From: Pinus tabuliformis
Lineage: Eukaryota > Streptophyta > Pinopsida > Pinales > Pinaceae
Length of the DNA stretch: 64,000 nt
Direction: 5' to 3'
NCBI GenBank assembly: GCA_031772625.1
Contig: CM062804.1
Span: forward strand, 273,079,174-273,143,173
The notes beneath the pieces were generated by a model that was not told the DNA's origin, ran no database searches, and was given only the letters and a program-made list of their open reading frames with translations. Both the position numbers and the translations under genes were made by a program. Numbering within the stretch: the stretch's first letter is position 1; every line of letters starts with the position of its first letter. Shown here in pieces: positions 40,645 to 52,839 of the stretch.

Positions 40645-43600
40645 CGTTAGAGAATTCAATGGGTTCTTAATTTGACCACTTGCACAAGTTTGGAGTTGTA
40701 ACCACATTGGAGCATATTTTATTGTTTAGAGGAACTTATTTTCACAAATTTAATGGGATGATATTACCGTACACAAGAGGTAGCACTTTTCTATTTTTGG
40801 GAGGTTGTTGAAGGTGTTGAATGGTGTTGTCATTGATGTCAACGTCATCTTTGAATGCTCTTAAAATTTGTCTATGGATTGCATTAATTGGAAGCTCCAC
40901 TGGTTAAAAAAACCTGAAAGGATAAGAAGTTCTTGCGGTGTGGTCATGATGCCCCGCTTTTGATGAATATTTTGGATAAGAAGATCAGTGAAATTGCAAT
41001 TGAGACAATCATCAATTGATAGAGCTCGTCTTGTCGATTCCAACGATAGGTGGCACGTCCCATCACTCCTTACGGTAGAGGAGATAAGTCTCATCAAAGT
41101 TGGAGCCTTATTCTATGGTCATGAAGCCCCAAAAGGAGAAGAACAAGGCAGCTTGTTGATTGATTAAATAATGATTTTTATTTTTTTTAAATTTGATTAA
41201 ATTATGGTGGGCTTATCAGCCCTCAAAATGAGGACTATCCCAACCCAAATCGGCTTGCACATAAGGTTGGTTAATCATAAAAATTTGGAGATAAAGTCAG
41301 CCTAAGTTTCTGGCTCCAAAATACTCAATTTGAAAATTCAAAATTTTGAGTTTTGAAGGTCAGCTCCATGCCTTTTTTGTCATGTCAGCCTACCTCTAAA
41401 AGTCCCTCCATCTTGTATAAAAAGGAACTCCGTTCTCCTCCAAATGATCATCCATTGTGATACACTTATCTAATGTAACTCGTTGATTTGAAGCTATTTT
41501 ATTTGTCACCCGAGCTAAACAACAATTTGAGAAGTAGGCCAAAGTTGTAAGGGTTTTCTGGATTATTTGCTTCATCTTTTACTTGAGAATTTCGCTGGGA
41601 CAGAGACTAATTTAAGGTTGTTCCAACTTCCAAGACCTAATCAGAGGAGGTTTCTATTAAGGTCTAAAGGCTTTTTTGAGTCAAGTTTCTTGGCCAGCTC
41701 TGAGGCACGACTGAGGACAATCTGCATCATGGAGGCCTGTTCAAGAGATGAATTTCGGCCCCATCCTAAAGCCTCTGTGTGACAATTCTTTGGCTCTCTG
41801 TGATTGTATTTTGAGGCTCTGTCTGAGGTGCATTTCGCACTGATTCTGAGGTTGTTCTCAACCCTCCTGAGGCCCCGTTTGTGGAATACTCTGCATTGTC
41901 TGAGGCTTTTATGTGGCAGTTCTCAGCTCTTCTGAGGCAAACCGTCTGTGGACACTTTCGCTCTGTTTAGGCCTTCCTAAGGCTTAGAATTACACAACTT
42001 CTTGGGTCTGTTTTTGCCAACCTTCTCGCACCAGTTTGAGACTATTCGAAGGCAGCTTCCGGGACATTTAAACGGCCTTATCTGAAGCATAATCTCGGCT
42101 CCCCTTGTAAAATGATTTCACTCTCATTTGAAGGCTTGTCTGAGGCAGCACATGAAGTTGCATTCATTGTTCTGAGGTTGAATTTCAGGTATATATCCTT
42201 AGGTTAGATTGAGTTTCTGAAGAAGATAGGTTAGAAGTTATTTTGAGGTTGCCTGCGGTCCGAGCTAGACCTAGTCTGACTGTTGTATTGAAGGTCACAA
42301 TTGGGAGGCCTATTTCATATTTGTTGAAACTGTATATTTGTCACCACCAAGTTTCTAAGATCTCTGTCAAGGCATTTCAGTTTGAGTTCTTGGTTTGATA
42401 AGTCAATTTTCAATACAGTAAATAAGCTTATTGTATGAAGTCTATCCAGGTCATGATAAGGAACAGTATTCTGAATATTAAAGCATGTGTTTGTCATTTC
42501 AAAGATTGCATAATTTGAAACAAAGGCAAGGTTTGTCTTAGACCTTTTAATAGCCATTGAACGATAGATCTTGAAGAAATCAGTGACAAAGAAGGCACGC
42601 CTTGACAGCAGTCTTATAATTAACCTTCTCATAAAAACTAAGGTATGAACCAAGCATCTGTTCTTGTTAAATTTTCAGCCAATATTTGGAAGAGTTAGTG
42701 AAGTATTGTGACAAGATTTTGGACAGACCAAGCAGAGTCATTTGACCTACAATGAACTCGGAATTTGATTCATAAATTGGGATTTATATTTAAATACATC
42801 TTGTCAAAGTGTTGCTTTGTGTCTTACATGATGTTGATGAGTATTGTTATGAACTGATACCGCGTTACAGTTGAGAACATAGAGTGTAGTATATGTTGCC
42901 TGTGTTGGTGTTTGTATGACTAATTATGGGCCTATAGTTGACCCAGTGGTATGGATGAGCAAGAGATGTTGCTAAGTTTAATTGTGCAAGGTTTGATATG
43001 AGCATATTGGTGACATATCTAGCTGATTGTTGCGTGAATATTCTGCTACTATTGTAATATTATGGTTTGCTTCTAGGGTTTGATGATTGGATGAGCAATG
43101 TATTGGATTGGGTTGCTATCATTCTCTTATATTCTTAAGAGTTGTTGGCCTATTGCTATTATTGAATCAGAGATCATATTACTATCAGGGTTTGAACAAA
43201 GGTTGCTTCACAAGGTCTATGTGATGAGCAAAAAGAGAGTGATATGTATGGTTGCTATGATTGACAGTATAGTTGTATATTGAGTCAAAGTTTGTTGCCT
43301 AGGGTTTGATATACATGATGAGTAAAGTCTCATGTTGTTGAGACACCGCCACAGTATTCTAAATATGTTTGCAAATCAGAGGTTGTTGATGTGAGTCGAC
43401 AAGTTGATGTAACTTGAGCAGAGTTGTTGTGGCAGTGGACTTGCCAGAGTGTTTTAACTTTTATCCTTTGAGCAGAATCAGAGCAGAGATGCTAGGGTTC
43501 TCCCATTGAAGACAGAGTTGTTGTTGTGACATTGTTGGAGCATTTAGTGCTATAGGACTGACCAACTAGAGGTTGATCCTTGTGCAAAGAGAGTTGGTAT

Positions 43601-44067
43601 TGTTGTTCACATCTTTATGCCAGTATTGCAGATTAACAGAGCCAGCAGGTTGTTTTGATGTTGTTTATGGATATTGAGTGCAGGTGGATCCAGTTTGAAA
43701 ATATATGAAAAGTTGTCCGCTGTGGTGAATTGAAGGTCGAAGCCTTCAGAGCAAGTGGTGGCTTGCTAAGTAGGGTGGCAGGGTGGTGCAACGCAGAGAT
43801 TGGGGTCTCCTTCATGTTGGAGTCTGAGAACACTTTAGCGTGGCAGGGTGGTGCTAGGGCAAGTCGGAGCTTGCAAGGTGTTGAAGCATCATTTCAGTTG
43901 AAGTTCATAAAACGAGGGGATTGGAGCCTCCTAGTTAGAGTTGGTAAATCAGGGTGTTGAAACTTGAATCATCCTTTCAATTGACGCTGATAAAACCAGG
44001 TGGTTGGAACCTCTTCCCTGTTGAAGATAGTAAATCAGGGTGTTGGAGCATAATTTTAGGATAACAA
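40645..44067. other. Unassigned 3.4-kb region with degenerate repeats
   Basis: No protein family recognised on either strand. From about 41570 to 42300 the phrase TCTGAGG (or close variants) recurs every 30-60 bp. Between 43780 and 44050 imperfect 75-90-bp units recur (starting GGTGTTG at 43877, 43952 and 44039) with 'gttggagcctc' and 'gtaaatcaggg' phrases. A TATAAAAAGG at about 41418 could be a promoter or LTR TATA box. The whole may be the worn body of a large retroelement. Confidence 0.4.
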
Positions 44068-45044
44068 TGGTATGCTCTATGCTTAGAGCAATTTTACTTC
44101 AATTTCTTTATTAGCCCAATATCAATATCCAGTTCAACAATCACATCATCATGATAGTAAAATGCAAATAGAACATAAACAATAACAGTAGAAGACAAGC
44201 CAACACAAGAGGACACAAGATATGGTACCAGCCAGGGACAAACCCCAATGTGGGGAAACCCTTGATCAATTCTTCTTATAATTCTTCAAAAGTTCAGCAC
44301 AGAGAGAGAGTACAATTTACAATATTCACTTGCCCAATCTGATCAGTCAAAACAGCAGAAACAGAAAGCCCTAACCAGAAAGTCAACGTTGGTCAACAAG
44401 GTTGAAATAGACCTCCAAAACAGCTTGGTCAACCTTGGTCAACTCGACCTCCAACAACAAGATAATGCTACTCAAAACAGTCTAAAAATAACCAATCAAA
44501 CATGGTCAACAAAAGTCAACGCAGCAACCAGAACTAGGTCAGTCAACGCTGGGGTCAAACAGCCTCGATTTTCATGCCCAAAATTATGGCCTGCCAAAAT
44601 AGAAGTCTCCCTCACAAAACCGCAGTCAAATAGGGTCAACGCTGGTCAAAGTCAACCTCCTGAAATTTCGGTCAAATCTAGTCAACGCAACAGCTAGAAA
44701 AACCAGTCTTCCCTTCGCACATGTGGAGAGAGAGAGGTGCCCAGAAATCCGTACCCAATCAAGATGAGAGAGAGAAAGATGAATGAGAGTGATGCCAAAA
44801 TGAGGAGGAGGCTCCTTGTATTTATATGCAACGTTGAAGGCTGGAGGAGGCTAATTTGATGGCTGGCCGACCTTGACAATTTGTCCATAATCAAAATAAA
44901 TTCATAACTTCATTTGTACATGTCAGAATGGGATGATCTTTAGATCAATCCTACACCTCTCAGAGAGAGGAATCCAAGAAAAGTATGAATTGCCTCATAT
45001 GAGTTGTCCAATGTGAAGTTTGGCCCTAGTTTCCAAATTTAACA
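44068..45044 (-). repeat. Solo LTR related to the Copia-3 LTR
   Basis: Starts TGGTATGCTCTATGCTTAGA and ends CAAATTTAACA, matching the Copia-3 LTR at both ends and in overall plan. The minus-strand TATAAATAC is near 44820, and a cluster of at least twelve GTCAAC-type motifs lies at 44345-44692. There is no internal element sequence on either side. A clean target duplication was not found (AACAA left, AGATA right). Confidence 0.7.
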
Positions 45045-45148
45045 AGATAGAGTTGATAAATTAAGGGGTTGGAGCAATATTGCACAAACTAGAGGCAAAG
45101 CGTCGGAAGCATCATTTTCCAAAAATCTAGGAAGCGGAGCGTCTACTA

Positions 45149-45183
<35 letters not shown>

Positions 45184-45560
45184 AAAAAACATCCAAAATA
45201 CCAAATCAATTGTAGAAGATATGAAAACATGCATATTTGTATATAAATCAAGATTCAACATAGATATGGCGTCCATTGTACATCAATGATTAATTATTCG
45301 AGCATCAACCATCTACATTCTAGCAATCGCAAACATACATCAAATTTTTAAGCATATCATAAAGCATAAAACATTTAGAAAATAAATCAAAAAATCATAA
45401 AGCATTCAAATAACTTATCTAGCAAGTGAGCAACTATCAACATGAGTCATGCCCAAAATTCAAATAATAATGTTTACAAAATAGGCCATCTGACCACCAC
45501 CAAGTACACACTAAACTAGGAAGAGCAAGACAAAAAAGTTCAAATTCACAACAAGTCTAA
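45045..45560. repeat. Unassigned AT-rich DNA with (TA)n
   Basis: A (TA)n run lies at about 45151-45179. 'ggaagcatc...ggaagcggagcgtc' phrases at 45090-45145 could be subterminal repeats of the neighbouring hAT relic. No gene seen. Confidence 0.4.
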
Positions 45561-47115
45561 TCTATTGCAAAAGCAGTAAATTGTGAATATATCTACTAAT
45601 CTCTCCTCCTTCCACCACGAACACTACGTGAGCCTCCACATGGTGGCAGTGAAGAAGATGGTGGTTGTGGAAGTTGTGGCAGTGGAATTGATGAAGATGA
45701 AGCCTCTGTTGTAGTTGTTGAAGCATGGAACCTGGGAAACATGGGACCATATGAGAGTGGCATCTCAACTCGATCATCATCATCCTAAATAAGAGCATCC
45801 TCCAATTGCTCTAATCGCAACACTCCATCCTCCAAATTGGCCTCCTGTGGATTTTTGTCCCAAATCTTAGGTCTTTATTAGTCTTTGCATCGTCACAATA
45901 ATGGGACAACAATTAAAAGTTGTAGTGAACATAAACCAAGCTCTCTGCCCAGCCTAAATTTAACCTGTTCCTTTTAACATTGTGGATGAAAGAATAAGAG
46001 CTCTAACACCTCTCTGCAAAAGAAGTGTTTATCACCTATGATAGCACTCGCAATGCCGAAGTTTGTAGAAGTGGAGTAGCACCTCCATGCATGTTCCACC
46101 ACTCAAGAGAAGAGAAATTCTCTCGATCTTTAATTGCATGATTGCTCCAGAATGGACCAGTGCCAAGCATATAGTTGCTCAATTTTTTTCGTACGTGTGG
46201 TTTCCTCCTACTCCCACCCCCAGGTGTTGGTGTTGAAAGCCATGATGGATGATAGTATTTAGGTGTCAAAACATGTGTTAAGTCATGCAATGGAATGTTT
46301 AGCATTTCCCATCGTTTTTCCACCTCTACACGAATATAATTGTACAAGGTGATATCTCTAGGCTCAACAATGTCTTTAATCTACCCCAACATGTTATCCA
46401 TCTGCTCATACACCTCCCCAATTATTGGTTGATATGAATCTACAAACTTGATCATGTAATAAATTGGTTTGGTGAATTGCAAAACATATTTAATTTGTGG
46501 CCAAAAGTAACTGTCAAGAATAGTGTCCTTGACTACATTAGCACCATCTCTATTAGTGTTAATGTCATCCCATGATTCAAAGATAACCATATTAATTAAA
46601 GCTTGTTTCACCTTCACTAGCCGCCTAAAGGTGAGGTAATAACTTGCAAATCTTGTTTTTGAAAGTTTAAGCAACTACAACTTGGAGTAATTGCCATAAA
46701 AGTAGTTTACCCCTCTATGCCCTGTGATAAATTTAATGAGATGCTTCCCTTTCTTGTAAAGCTCACTAATCCATCCACATTTTTTATGCTTCACAATATC
46801 ATGCATCAAAAGGTTCAATGTGTGCACCAAGCACCTGGACCAAAAGATGTGTGGATGAGTATGTTCAATAATTTTCCTATTGCCTTACAATTTGCTGCAT
46901 TATAAGTGATCACTTGAACCACATTATTAGGACCAACATCTTTGATTGATTTCAATAGGAGAGCTGCAATGTTTTAGGAAGTTGCACTGATGGAGTAGGA
47001 ATCATGAATTGCAAGAAACATTGCACCACTAGCAGAAACACCAAGAAAATTTATCAAATGTTGGTTTCTAACATTTGTCCAACCATCTGATACAAAGGAT
47101 TGTTGAGAAATCCTT
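45561..47115 (-). pseudogene. hAT-F: DUF659 hAT transposase relic
   Basis: Read leftward: FVSDGWTNVRNQHLINFLGV (about 47100), NNVVQVITYNAANCKAIGK (46920), HIFWSRCLVHTLNLL (46840), then KTRFASYYLTFRRLVKVKQA and FTKPIYYMIKFVDSYQPIIG (46674-46381). Next is EKRWEMLNIPLHDLTHVLTPKYYHP (46347-46270), and finally the C-terminal dimerisation region with YSFIHNVKRNRLNLGRAESL (about 45990). A histidine-rich tail (45798-45562) closes it. Frameshifts near 46880 and 46690 and several stops disable it. The N-terminal BED finger is missing; sequence to the right is LTR-like. It belongs to a different hAT lineage from hAT-B. Confidence 0.82.
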
Positions 47116-47149
47116 AGGGCAGCATAAATAGGGTTTTATTTAATTTAAT

Positions 47150-48000
47150 TTCTCTTTCTGGACACTTTCTTGCGATGCTCCTTATTAATTCTATTTTGTA
47201 ATGTTCCTTATCATCAAGACAAATGTCAAACAATGAAGATCACAAACACAACAAAAGAACAAAAGATGCAAGCACTCAGCTAAGGCAAAACCCCTCTTCT
47301 AGGTATTCTTCTCTTCTTTTAGAACCAATCAAATGAGACAACCAAGACCCTTTGACCAACAGTAAGACCTCCTCCAATCCACCAAGCCAGTCTCCCAAGA
47401 AGATTAGTCAAACTCTAGTCAATTTCTTCACAAGTAAACTCTTCAAGATAAGTCAACAAGGGTCTCGACCCTCTCTACAACTCTGAAATTTGGCATGTAC
47501 CTTTGACCCTGCAGTTCACCTCAGTCCTCTTCGCATGTGGCAACAAAAACAAATAATCTCGGCCCCTTTTGCTAGATAAAAGTCTCTTTCTTCTTCATTA
47601 TGTTTATTCTTCCTTTGTAATGATAAAGACTTATCCTTTAGGCTTCTTCGCACTTCTCTCTTCACTTGAAAATTTCAAATAGCCTTGAATGGATGGAATC
47701 ACAATAGGTCGAATGCACTTTTATATATAGTATCTTCAAGGTGGTCGAATCATTCAATGAAGCCGACTTATCTTCTTTTGAGGCCAACTTGGTGGAGTGA
47801 CAAGAGACACCTTTAGGCTTTTACATAAAAAATAATTTTCGTCTTTGATACAATGAGCCCAAGAAGGGTCTAGTACATAATGACAAGAACAATGACTCAT
47901 GACACAAACCCTAGAAGCACTCAATGGATGCTTTGACCATGAAACTCATGCTTGTAAATAATTTTTCTTTGACAATAAATTTTCTTTTTCTTTTCTTTTA
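47150..48000 (-). repeat. Probable LTR fragment of the Copia-3-related type
   Basis: Contains TTTGACC/GTCAAC motifs (47355-47520) followed by CTTCGCATGTGG, a phrase that also follows the motif cluster in the Copia-3 LTR (CTTCCCACGTGTGG) and in the solo LTR (CTTCGCACATGTGG). Ends are uncertain and I see no target duplication. Confidence 0.45.
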
Positions 48001-48820
48001 ACAAATACATGAGAATTACAACAATTATAAAGACCTAATAGGGTTGTTGACCTAATCATCCCTAACACAAGCGAGATATCTTGTTTACAAAACTTGAGCT
48101 AGAAAGACATTTGAAGGTAAGTTTTGTGTGAAGTATTTTTGTGCCCCTAACATTAGATATGGTCCACTATGATGCTTTAAAGGCTTTTGTCCCTAATGAT
48201 GTTAATCTAACTTGATATTAAGAGGTTTCTTTCAGGTTGTGTCACACATGCAGCAAATATCCCTTGAGGGATGGCTTGACTCCTCTCTAGCACATTCTTA
48301 GGGATGTTTTGTCCCGTTCTAAGAGCATATGTGGCCTTGTAGCCCCAAACGTTGCTCCTTCGGAGAGGAGCATTGGGCCTTGAGCAATTTCCACATGGTT
48401 TCATACCTCTTGATGTACCTGCAGATGCTAAGATGTTGAGCTAGACAACCAAGGCATTGGCTTATATGATGACATGCCCAAATGGACCCTAAACACCCCC
48501 AAGCAAGCCTTGACCCTATTTGATGGACATTGAGCTTGATGCAAGTGATGCCTTGTCATCTCTATGTGCCCTATAAGGGTGACATAGGAACCTTTTAAGG
48601 ATAACATCATGGTGGAGGAGGTTCCATTTGGAGATATAGCCATGTACTTTGATGATTTCTTGGCTTGAGAAGCACTCATGGACCATTTTATCATTTGCTT
48701 GATGGAGATTGTCCATGATTGAAGGATTATGTCACAGTGGAGAGCCTTTATTCCCACAGGAGTGGGAGATTTTGACATTTTTATTATGTTTTAGAGCTAT
48801 CTCAATGTCAGCTTGTGACC
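48001..48820. other. Unassigned sequence
   Basis: Minus-strand open frames at 48404-48207 and 48778-48428 show no recognisable domain; the first (WGYKATYALRTGQNIPKN) could be a scrap of a retroelement integrase-to-RT linker, but I cannot support it. Confidence 0.3.
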
Positions 48821-48830
48821 TTTGACCTAG

Positions 48831-49200
48831 TTGAGTAAGTTGCACACAAAAGCAACTATTTCAAGTCATCCCATGGGTGGATATAAGGGCACCTATAAGT
48901 GCCACCCACGAAGGGCAGCCATATTAAGTTACCCCCATGGATGCATGCAAAAAAAGTTGCCTAGGAAAGCAGCAATTTCAAGCTACCTTGCGCACAGTTA
49001 TGCAAAGAGAGTCACCCATGAAGGTGGCCATTTTGGGGTGCCTTGTACCTACTAAGAGTGATTATACTAGGTTTTCCCAATGGCCAACTATGCAAAGAAA
49101 TACCTGCAAGGATCAAGATAGCCATTCAAGCTACCTTGTGGGCAATGATAAGGTTGAAACAACAGTAGCCATTTCAAGAAGCCCTATGTACAACTTGCTG
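48831..49200 (+). repeat. Degenerate ~60-bp repeat array with an in-frame ORF
   Basis: Units with the phrase GCAGCCATTTCAAGCTACC or variants (AGCAACTATTTCAAG, GGCAGCCATATTAAG, AGCAGCAATTTCAAG, GGTGGCCATTTTGGG, ATAGCCATTCAAG, GTAGCCATTTCAAG) recur about every 55-65 bp. The frame 48831-49055 reads through the first units as imperfect peptide repeats (ATISSHP, AAILSYP, AAISSYL). Function unknown. Confidence 0.5.
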
Positions 49201-49260
49201 CAACCACTACCCACAAGGGCCCTCAAAAAAGGGGAAGGTGGAGCATGCATGCTTTAGCCA

Positions 49261-50512
49261 ACTTCTTGCCCTCCAAACTCTATAGACAATGGCCAACATA
49301 TCCCTCCTTCATGCATGCATAATTCACCCCAAGAGGCTTATAAAAAACATCAATTTCAAAAAATAAATAAAATATTATATACATTTTTATCATACTGGTA
49401 TAAGTAGGATAACAAAAGTTTCTATTATAAGAGGAAGGATATATATTCTGGTTTGATAAAATTTATGGACATGACAAGGAGGCCATAACATTAGATTTGA
49501 TTTTCATTTTTTATAGGAAACTTAATTAAAGCTTATGTTTTTTTAAACTTGTTTACGATTGCTTAAATTTGTATATCTGCTTATAAATACAAGGTTCAAG
49601 ATTGTATTCAAGGAGGGCAATGGAATACAAAAACTCTACTGAATTTTTAGGCAAATTATCTTTCACTCGAAATGTGTGAATATTTCTTATTTGTGTTCAA
49701 ATTGTTTATAGTTATAAATCTAGGATTTTGTAAGGATACCATATCTTCGAAAGCTAGTCAATTTATCAACCTCGTGTAGGTTATTGATTCTAATTATGTT
49801 ATGTATTCACTAACTTCGGTTTTTAGTTGTTAAAATGGTTGATTTTGTTATGTTTTGGGATAGCTTCATAGAGTAAAATTAAGAACCTTAGAGATAGCCA
49901 AGCTACCCTTAGAACATCATTATCTCAGAGATTTTAATCATGTTTGCCTCAATACATAGATGCCGGCAATTTGTGGTTTTTCTTCAATTATTCAATTTGC
50001 AATTTCCTTACTGATGCCTGAAAATCTCTCCAATTCAGATAATCATCCCTGATTGATCGAAGGTCTATCGCTTTCAGCCTTAAGTTTTTCCATAAATTAG
50101 ATTTTAAATATATATAAAGGAAAAAAAAATACTAATTTTAGTTCATACAAGCCTTCAAGTTCAGCAATCAATCTCTAGCTAAGTGAAAGGCCTGACTCTT
50201 GGTGGTTGATTGTTCAAAATTTTGGTAAAACTTTATTTGTTAATGCTTGCATGCTTTAATTTTGCATTCAAATCACAAAATTTTGATTCAATAATCAGTC
50301 TCTAAGTGATTGAAAAGGTCATTTCACTTTTAGCCTTGACCTTTCAAGAATCTGTCAAAAATATTTTAAGTTTTTGCTTCAATAGTTAATCAAGTTGATT
50401 GTATGTTTGTTCTGACTTTGCTTAAACCAAGAGTTCGTTTGTTAGTTTTAGGCTGCTTGGATTTGGACAATATTCACTGTCGTTGGGTTGATTCTCATAA
50501 AACCCTTAAATG
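49261..50512. other. Unassigned AT-rich DNA
   Basis: I see no gene. Short recurring phrases ('gattcaataatcagtctctaagtgattgaaa', 'gttcagcaatcaatctctagctaagtgaaa') at about 50160 and 50285 look like a diverged ~125-bp tandem repeat. Confidence 0.4.
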
Positions 50513-50520
50513 AGTTGAGT

Positions 50521-50856
50521 CTATGCTGCACGAAACTTCTAGGAACCCGACATTTCGGGCCATACCCGTCCCTGAAGCTCTGAAACTTATTCGAAACTCG
50601 GCCGAAAGTCAACCATCATGTAATCATCTATGAGAGTTAATATAGACTTGTTTTCCCTTCTAAATTGTCATCTATGGGCCTTATTCCCCTTTTTCTTGCA
50701 AAGATAATGTGTTATTCACTTATTTATTTATACATGTTTTTTTTTGTATATATGACGTTTGGGCTGACGTTTCGAACGACGTTTCCATTTCCGGTAGGTG
50801 ACGTTTCTAAACGTACCCATTTCGGAAACTCTGAAACGTTTCAGCGTGCAACTTAG
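50521..50856. mobile_element. 336-bp hAT-type MITE
   Basis: Terminal inverted repeats CTATGCTGCACG and, on the opposite strand, CTAAGTTGCACG, with a perfect 8-bp target duplication AGTTGAGT at 50513-50520 and 50857-50864. Subterminal GAAAC/CGTTTC motifs are abundant near both ends. No coding capacity. Eight-base duplications and short inverted repeats place it with hAT-like elements. Confidence 0.82.
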
Positions 50857-50864
50857 AGTTGAGT

Positions 50865-51600
50865 TAAATTGCACAATTTGACCTCTGCAAATCTTGTTTC
50901 TTTCTCATCAGATTTGCATTTGCACAATGCTTCACAATCTTTTCACAAATAACATGCAATTCAATCAAATTCTGCAATTAGAACAACGCAAGTCAAAGCA
51001 TAGAAATTCTGATGGGAAGCACCCTCTTGCAATAAACTAATGAGTTCTTGATAGTGAGAACAATACGTGTGATTTGAATCCTTGCTAGCGAATATTACAT
51101 GTGGGATCCAAATCCTGGCCAGTGAAGATTGCATGTGAGCTCCAACAAATTTGTAGAGTTAAAAGGTGGTGCCCCCACTCAAGTGACCCTTTCACCCTAT
51201 CGTCGAGATTTTGTTTGTATTTCAATCTATTTTAAAAAACAGCACTAAAATGAAATCTTCCCTGAATATTTAATCAAAGACTACTTGAGCTATGCCACCT
51301 CAATCCATAATTGCTTATGCAATTTCCCTTCTCCCTCCAATATTTCTTTCTTTCTTTTCTGTTGCTCCCAAGTAATCCTGAGTGTTGCCTGGCTGTATTC
51401 AGAGTTGGATACGCCATAACCAGATCCGGACATGTATCACCCCCATATCAAGGTTGTACTTACATCCTATATTTAAATAAAGTGTAACCCAAGCCCTGGA
51501 TAGTCGTATTCAATATCATAGATTGAGCAAATTTTGTTAAATTCCATTATCAAAGATGATGCGAAGAAACTGTCTACTAACCTAGATCTTTGCATGAAAC
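50865..51600. other. Unassigned sequence
   Basis: No domain-bearing frame seen. A near-duplicate phrase ('cttgctagcgaatattacatgtggg' and 'ctggccagtgaagattgcatgtgag') occurs at about 51080 and 51115. Confidence 0.35.
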
Positions 51601-51984
51601 AAGTAGCCGCATTCTTCCTCCTTTGTGTCAATTGTCAACACAATTAGCAAGATACGAGGAGAACGCATCCCAGGTGTCCCTTATGGATCAGGAATAGGGG
51701 AATACCTACCCTCCACCTTCCCAATCAAACGAGAAGGGCACGAAGTTTTCTCTGGGACGTTCCCTGTGGCAAAGAACCATCTTAGGGCATCCTTGGGGTG
51801 TCTCCCATTGGTCGAGGATGTCAAGGCATCGAATCCACGCAATACGGGAACGTGTTTTCTATAAATTATTTGATCGGCATTCTCCGAAAATGCGAGAAAC
51901 AGAGATACTAAAACCCATGAAAATGTTAAAAAAAGGAGTACGCCCTGATTCTAAAAGAAAAAGAAGAGAAAACAGAAACATACC

Positions 51985-52098
51985 AGATCGGAGATTGAGG
52001 GTTTTAAATATGGAGTTTGCAATGGAAGAAGTATCGGGGACAGCGGTGGATAAGCAACGAACTTGACCAATGCTCAGAAGCCCACGGAGAGCCTGCAT
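51985..52098 (-). CDS. Possible first coding exon of a nuclear gene for a mitochondrial protein
   Basis: On the minus strand an ATG at 52098 opens MQALRGLLSIGQVRCLSTAV and continues PDTSSIANSIFKTLNLRS. The arginine-bearing, acid-free start followed by RCLSTA resembles a mitochondrial targeting presequence with a cleavage region. The codons are followed near 51983 by G|GTATGTTTC, a good plant splice donor, after which the frame turns T-rich and loses coding character. Sequence upstream (52099-52190) is compatible with a 5' untranslated region. I cannot identify the gene, and no second exon is evident at lower coordinates. It could be a single-copy gene or a chance ORF. Confidence 0.4.
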
Positions 52099-52212
52099 GT
52101 TTCCTTGCCTGCGCTTTACCCTTCCCCTTGTTGACGACAGTGGAAATTAGGCACTCCTGGGATTTAGCACTCCAGCCTAAGAGTGACAGGTGATGCTTTC
52201 ACAATCTAGACC

Positions 52213-52376
52213 TTTTCAATATAAACCAAACCAGGGTAGCATTTTTTAACATTATGAAAACATTACATCGTTTGCAAAACTAAAGGATTTACATTTTTCA
52301 ATTTAAACCAAACCAGGGTACCCATTTTTAACCATTATGAAAACATTACATCGTTTGCAAAACTAAATTATCGTTT
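52213..52376. repeat. 82-bp tandem duplication
   Basis: Two units beginning TTTTCAATATAAACCAAACC (52213) and TTTTCAATTTAAACCAAACC (52295), each ending near TTTGCAAAACTAAA. They lie just upstream of the 52-kb exon. Confidence 0.8.
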
Positions 52377-52749
52377 TCAAAACAAGCGTTTATTAAAAAA
52401 AAAAAACCTTTAACAGAAATTCCACTAGGGACATTATTCCTGAACCATATTACTTGACCCAAGGGTATTTCGACAAAGGGCTTACATTTTACTAAAAATA
52501 AGCTTGTATATTTTTTATGTGAGAATTAAATAAATAAAGAAAGAAAGATTTATTTCTCTTGTTACATGATTATGATTAATTAAGTTAAATTAAGTTAATA
52601 AAGGAATAAATTTAATTATTTTTGGAAAAAATAATTGAAATTTAATAAGAATTTTGTTAAAATTATAGTTAATTTTAATTAAATTAGCATCACATAGTCA
52701 TGTCTTTATCTAAATCCATGGTGTATCTGAGAGTCTTGATGATTCAAGA

Positions 52750-52839
52750 GCATCCCAGGTACCTCATTCACATACTCGTGGGTGCCCATAGATAGCATCC
52801 CAGGTACCTCATTCACATACTCATGCCTGCCCATAGCTA
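52750..52839. repeat. 45-bp tandem duplication
   Basis: Two units beginning GCATCCCAGGTACCTCATTC at 52750 and 52795. Confidence 0.85.

Noticed and set aside
48831..49200. Regularly spaced repeats that might be a CRISPR array
   Set aside because: Units are diverged, with no conserved direct repeat or unique spacers, and the genome is a plant nuclear genome.
50740..50850. CGTTTC-rich tract as a second hammerhead candidate (CTGACG...GAAACG)
   Set aside because: The two core motifs are not in hammerhead order or spacing; these are MITE subterminal repeats.
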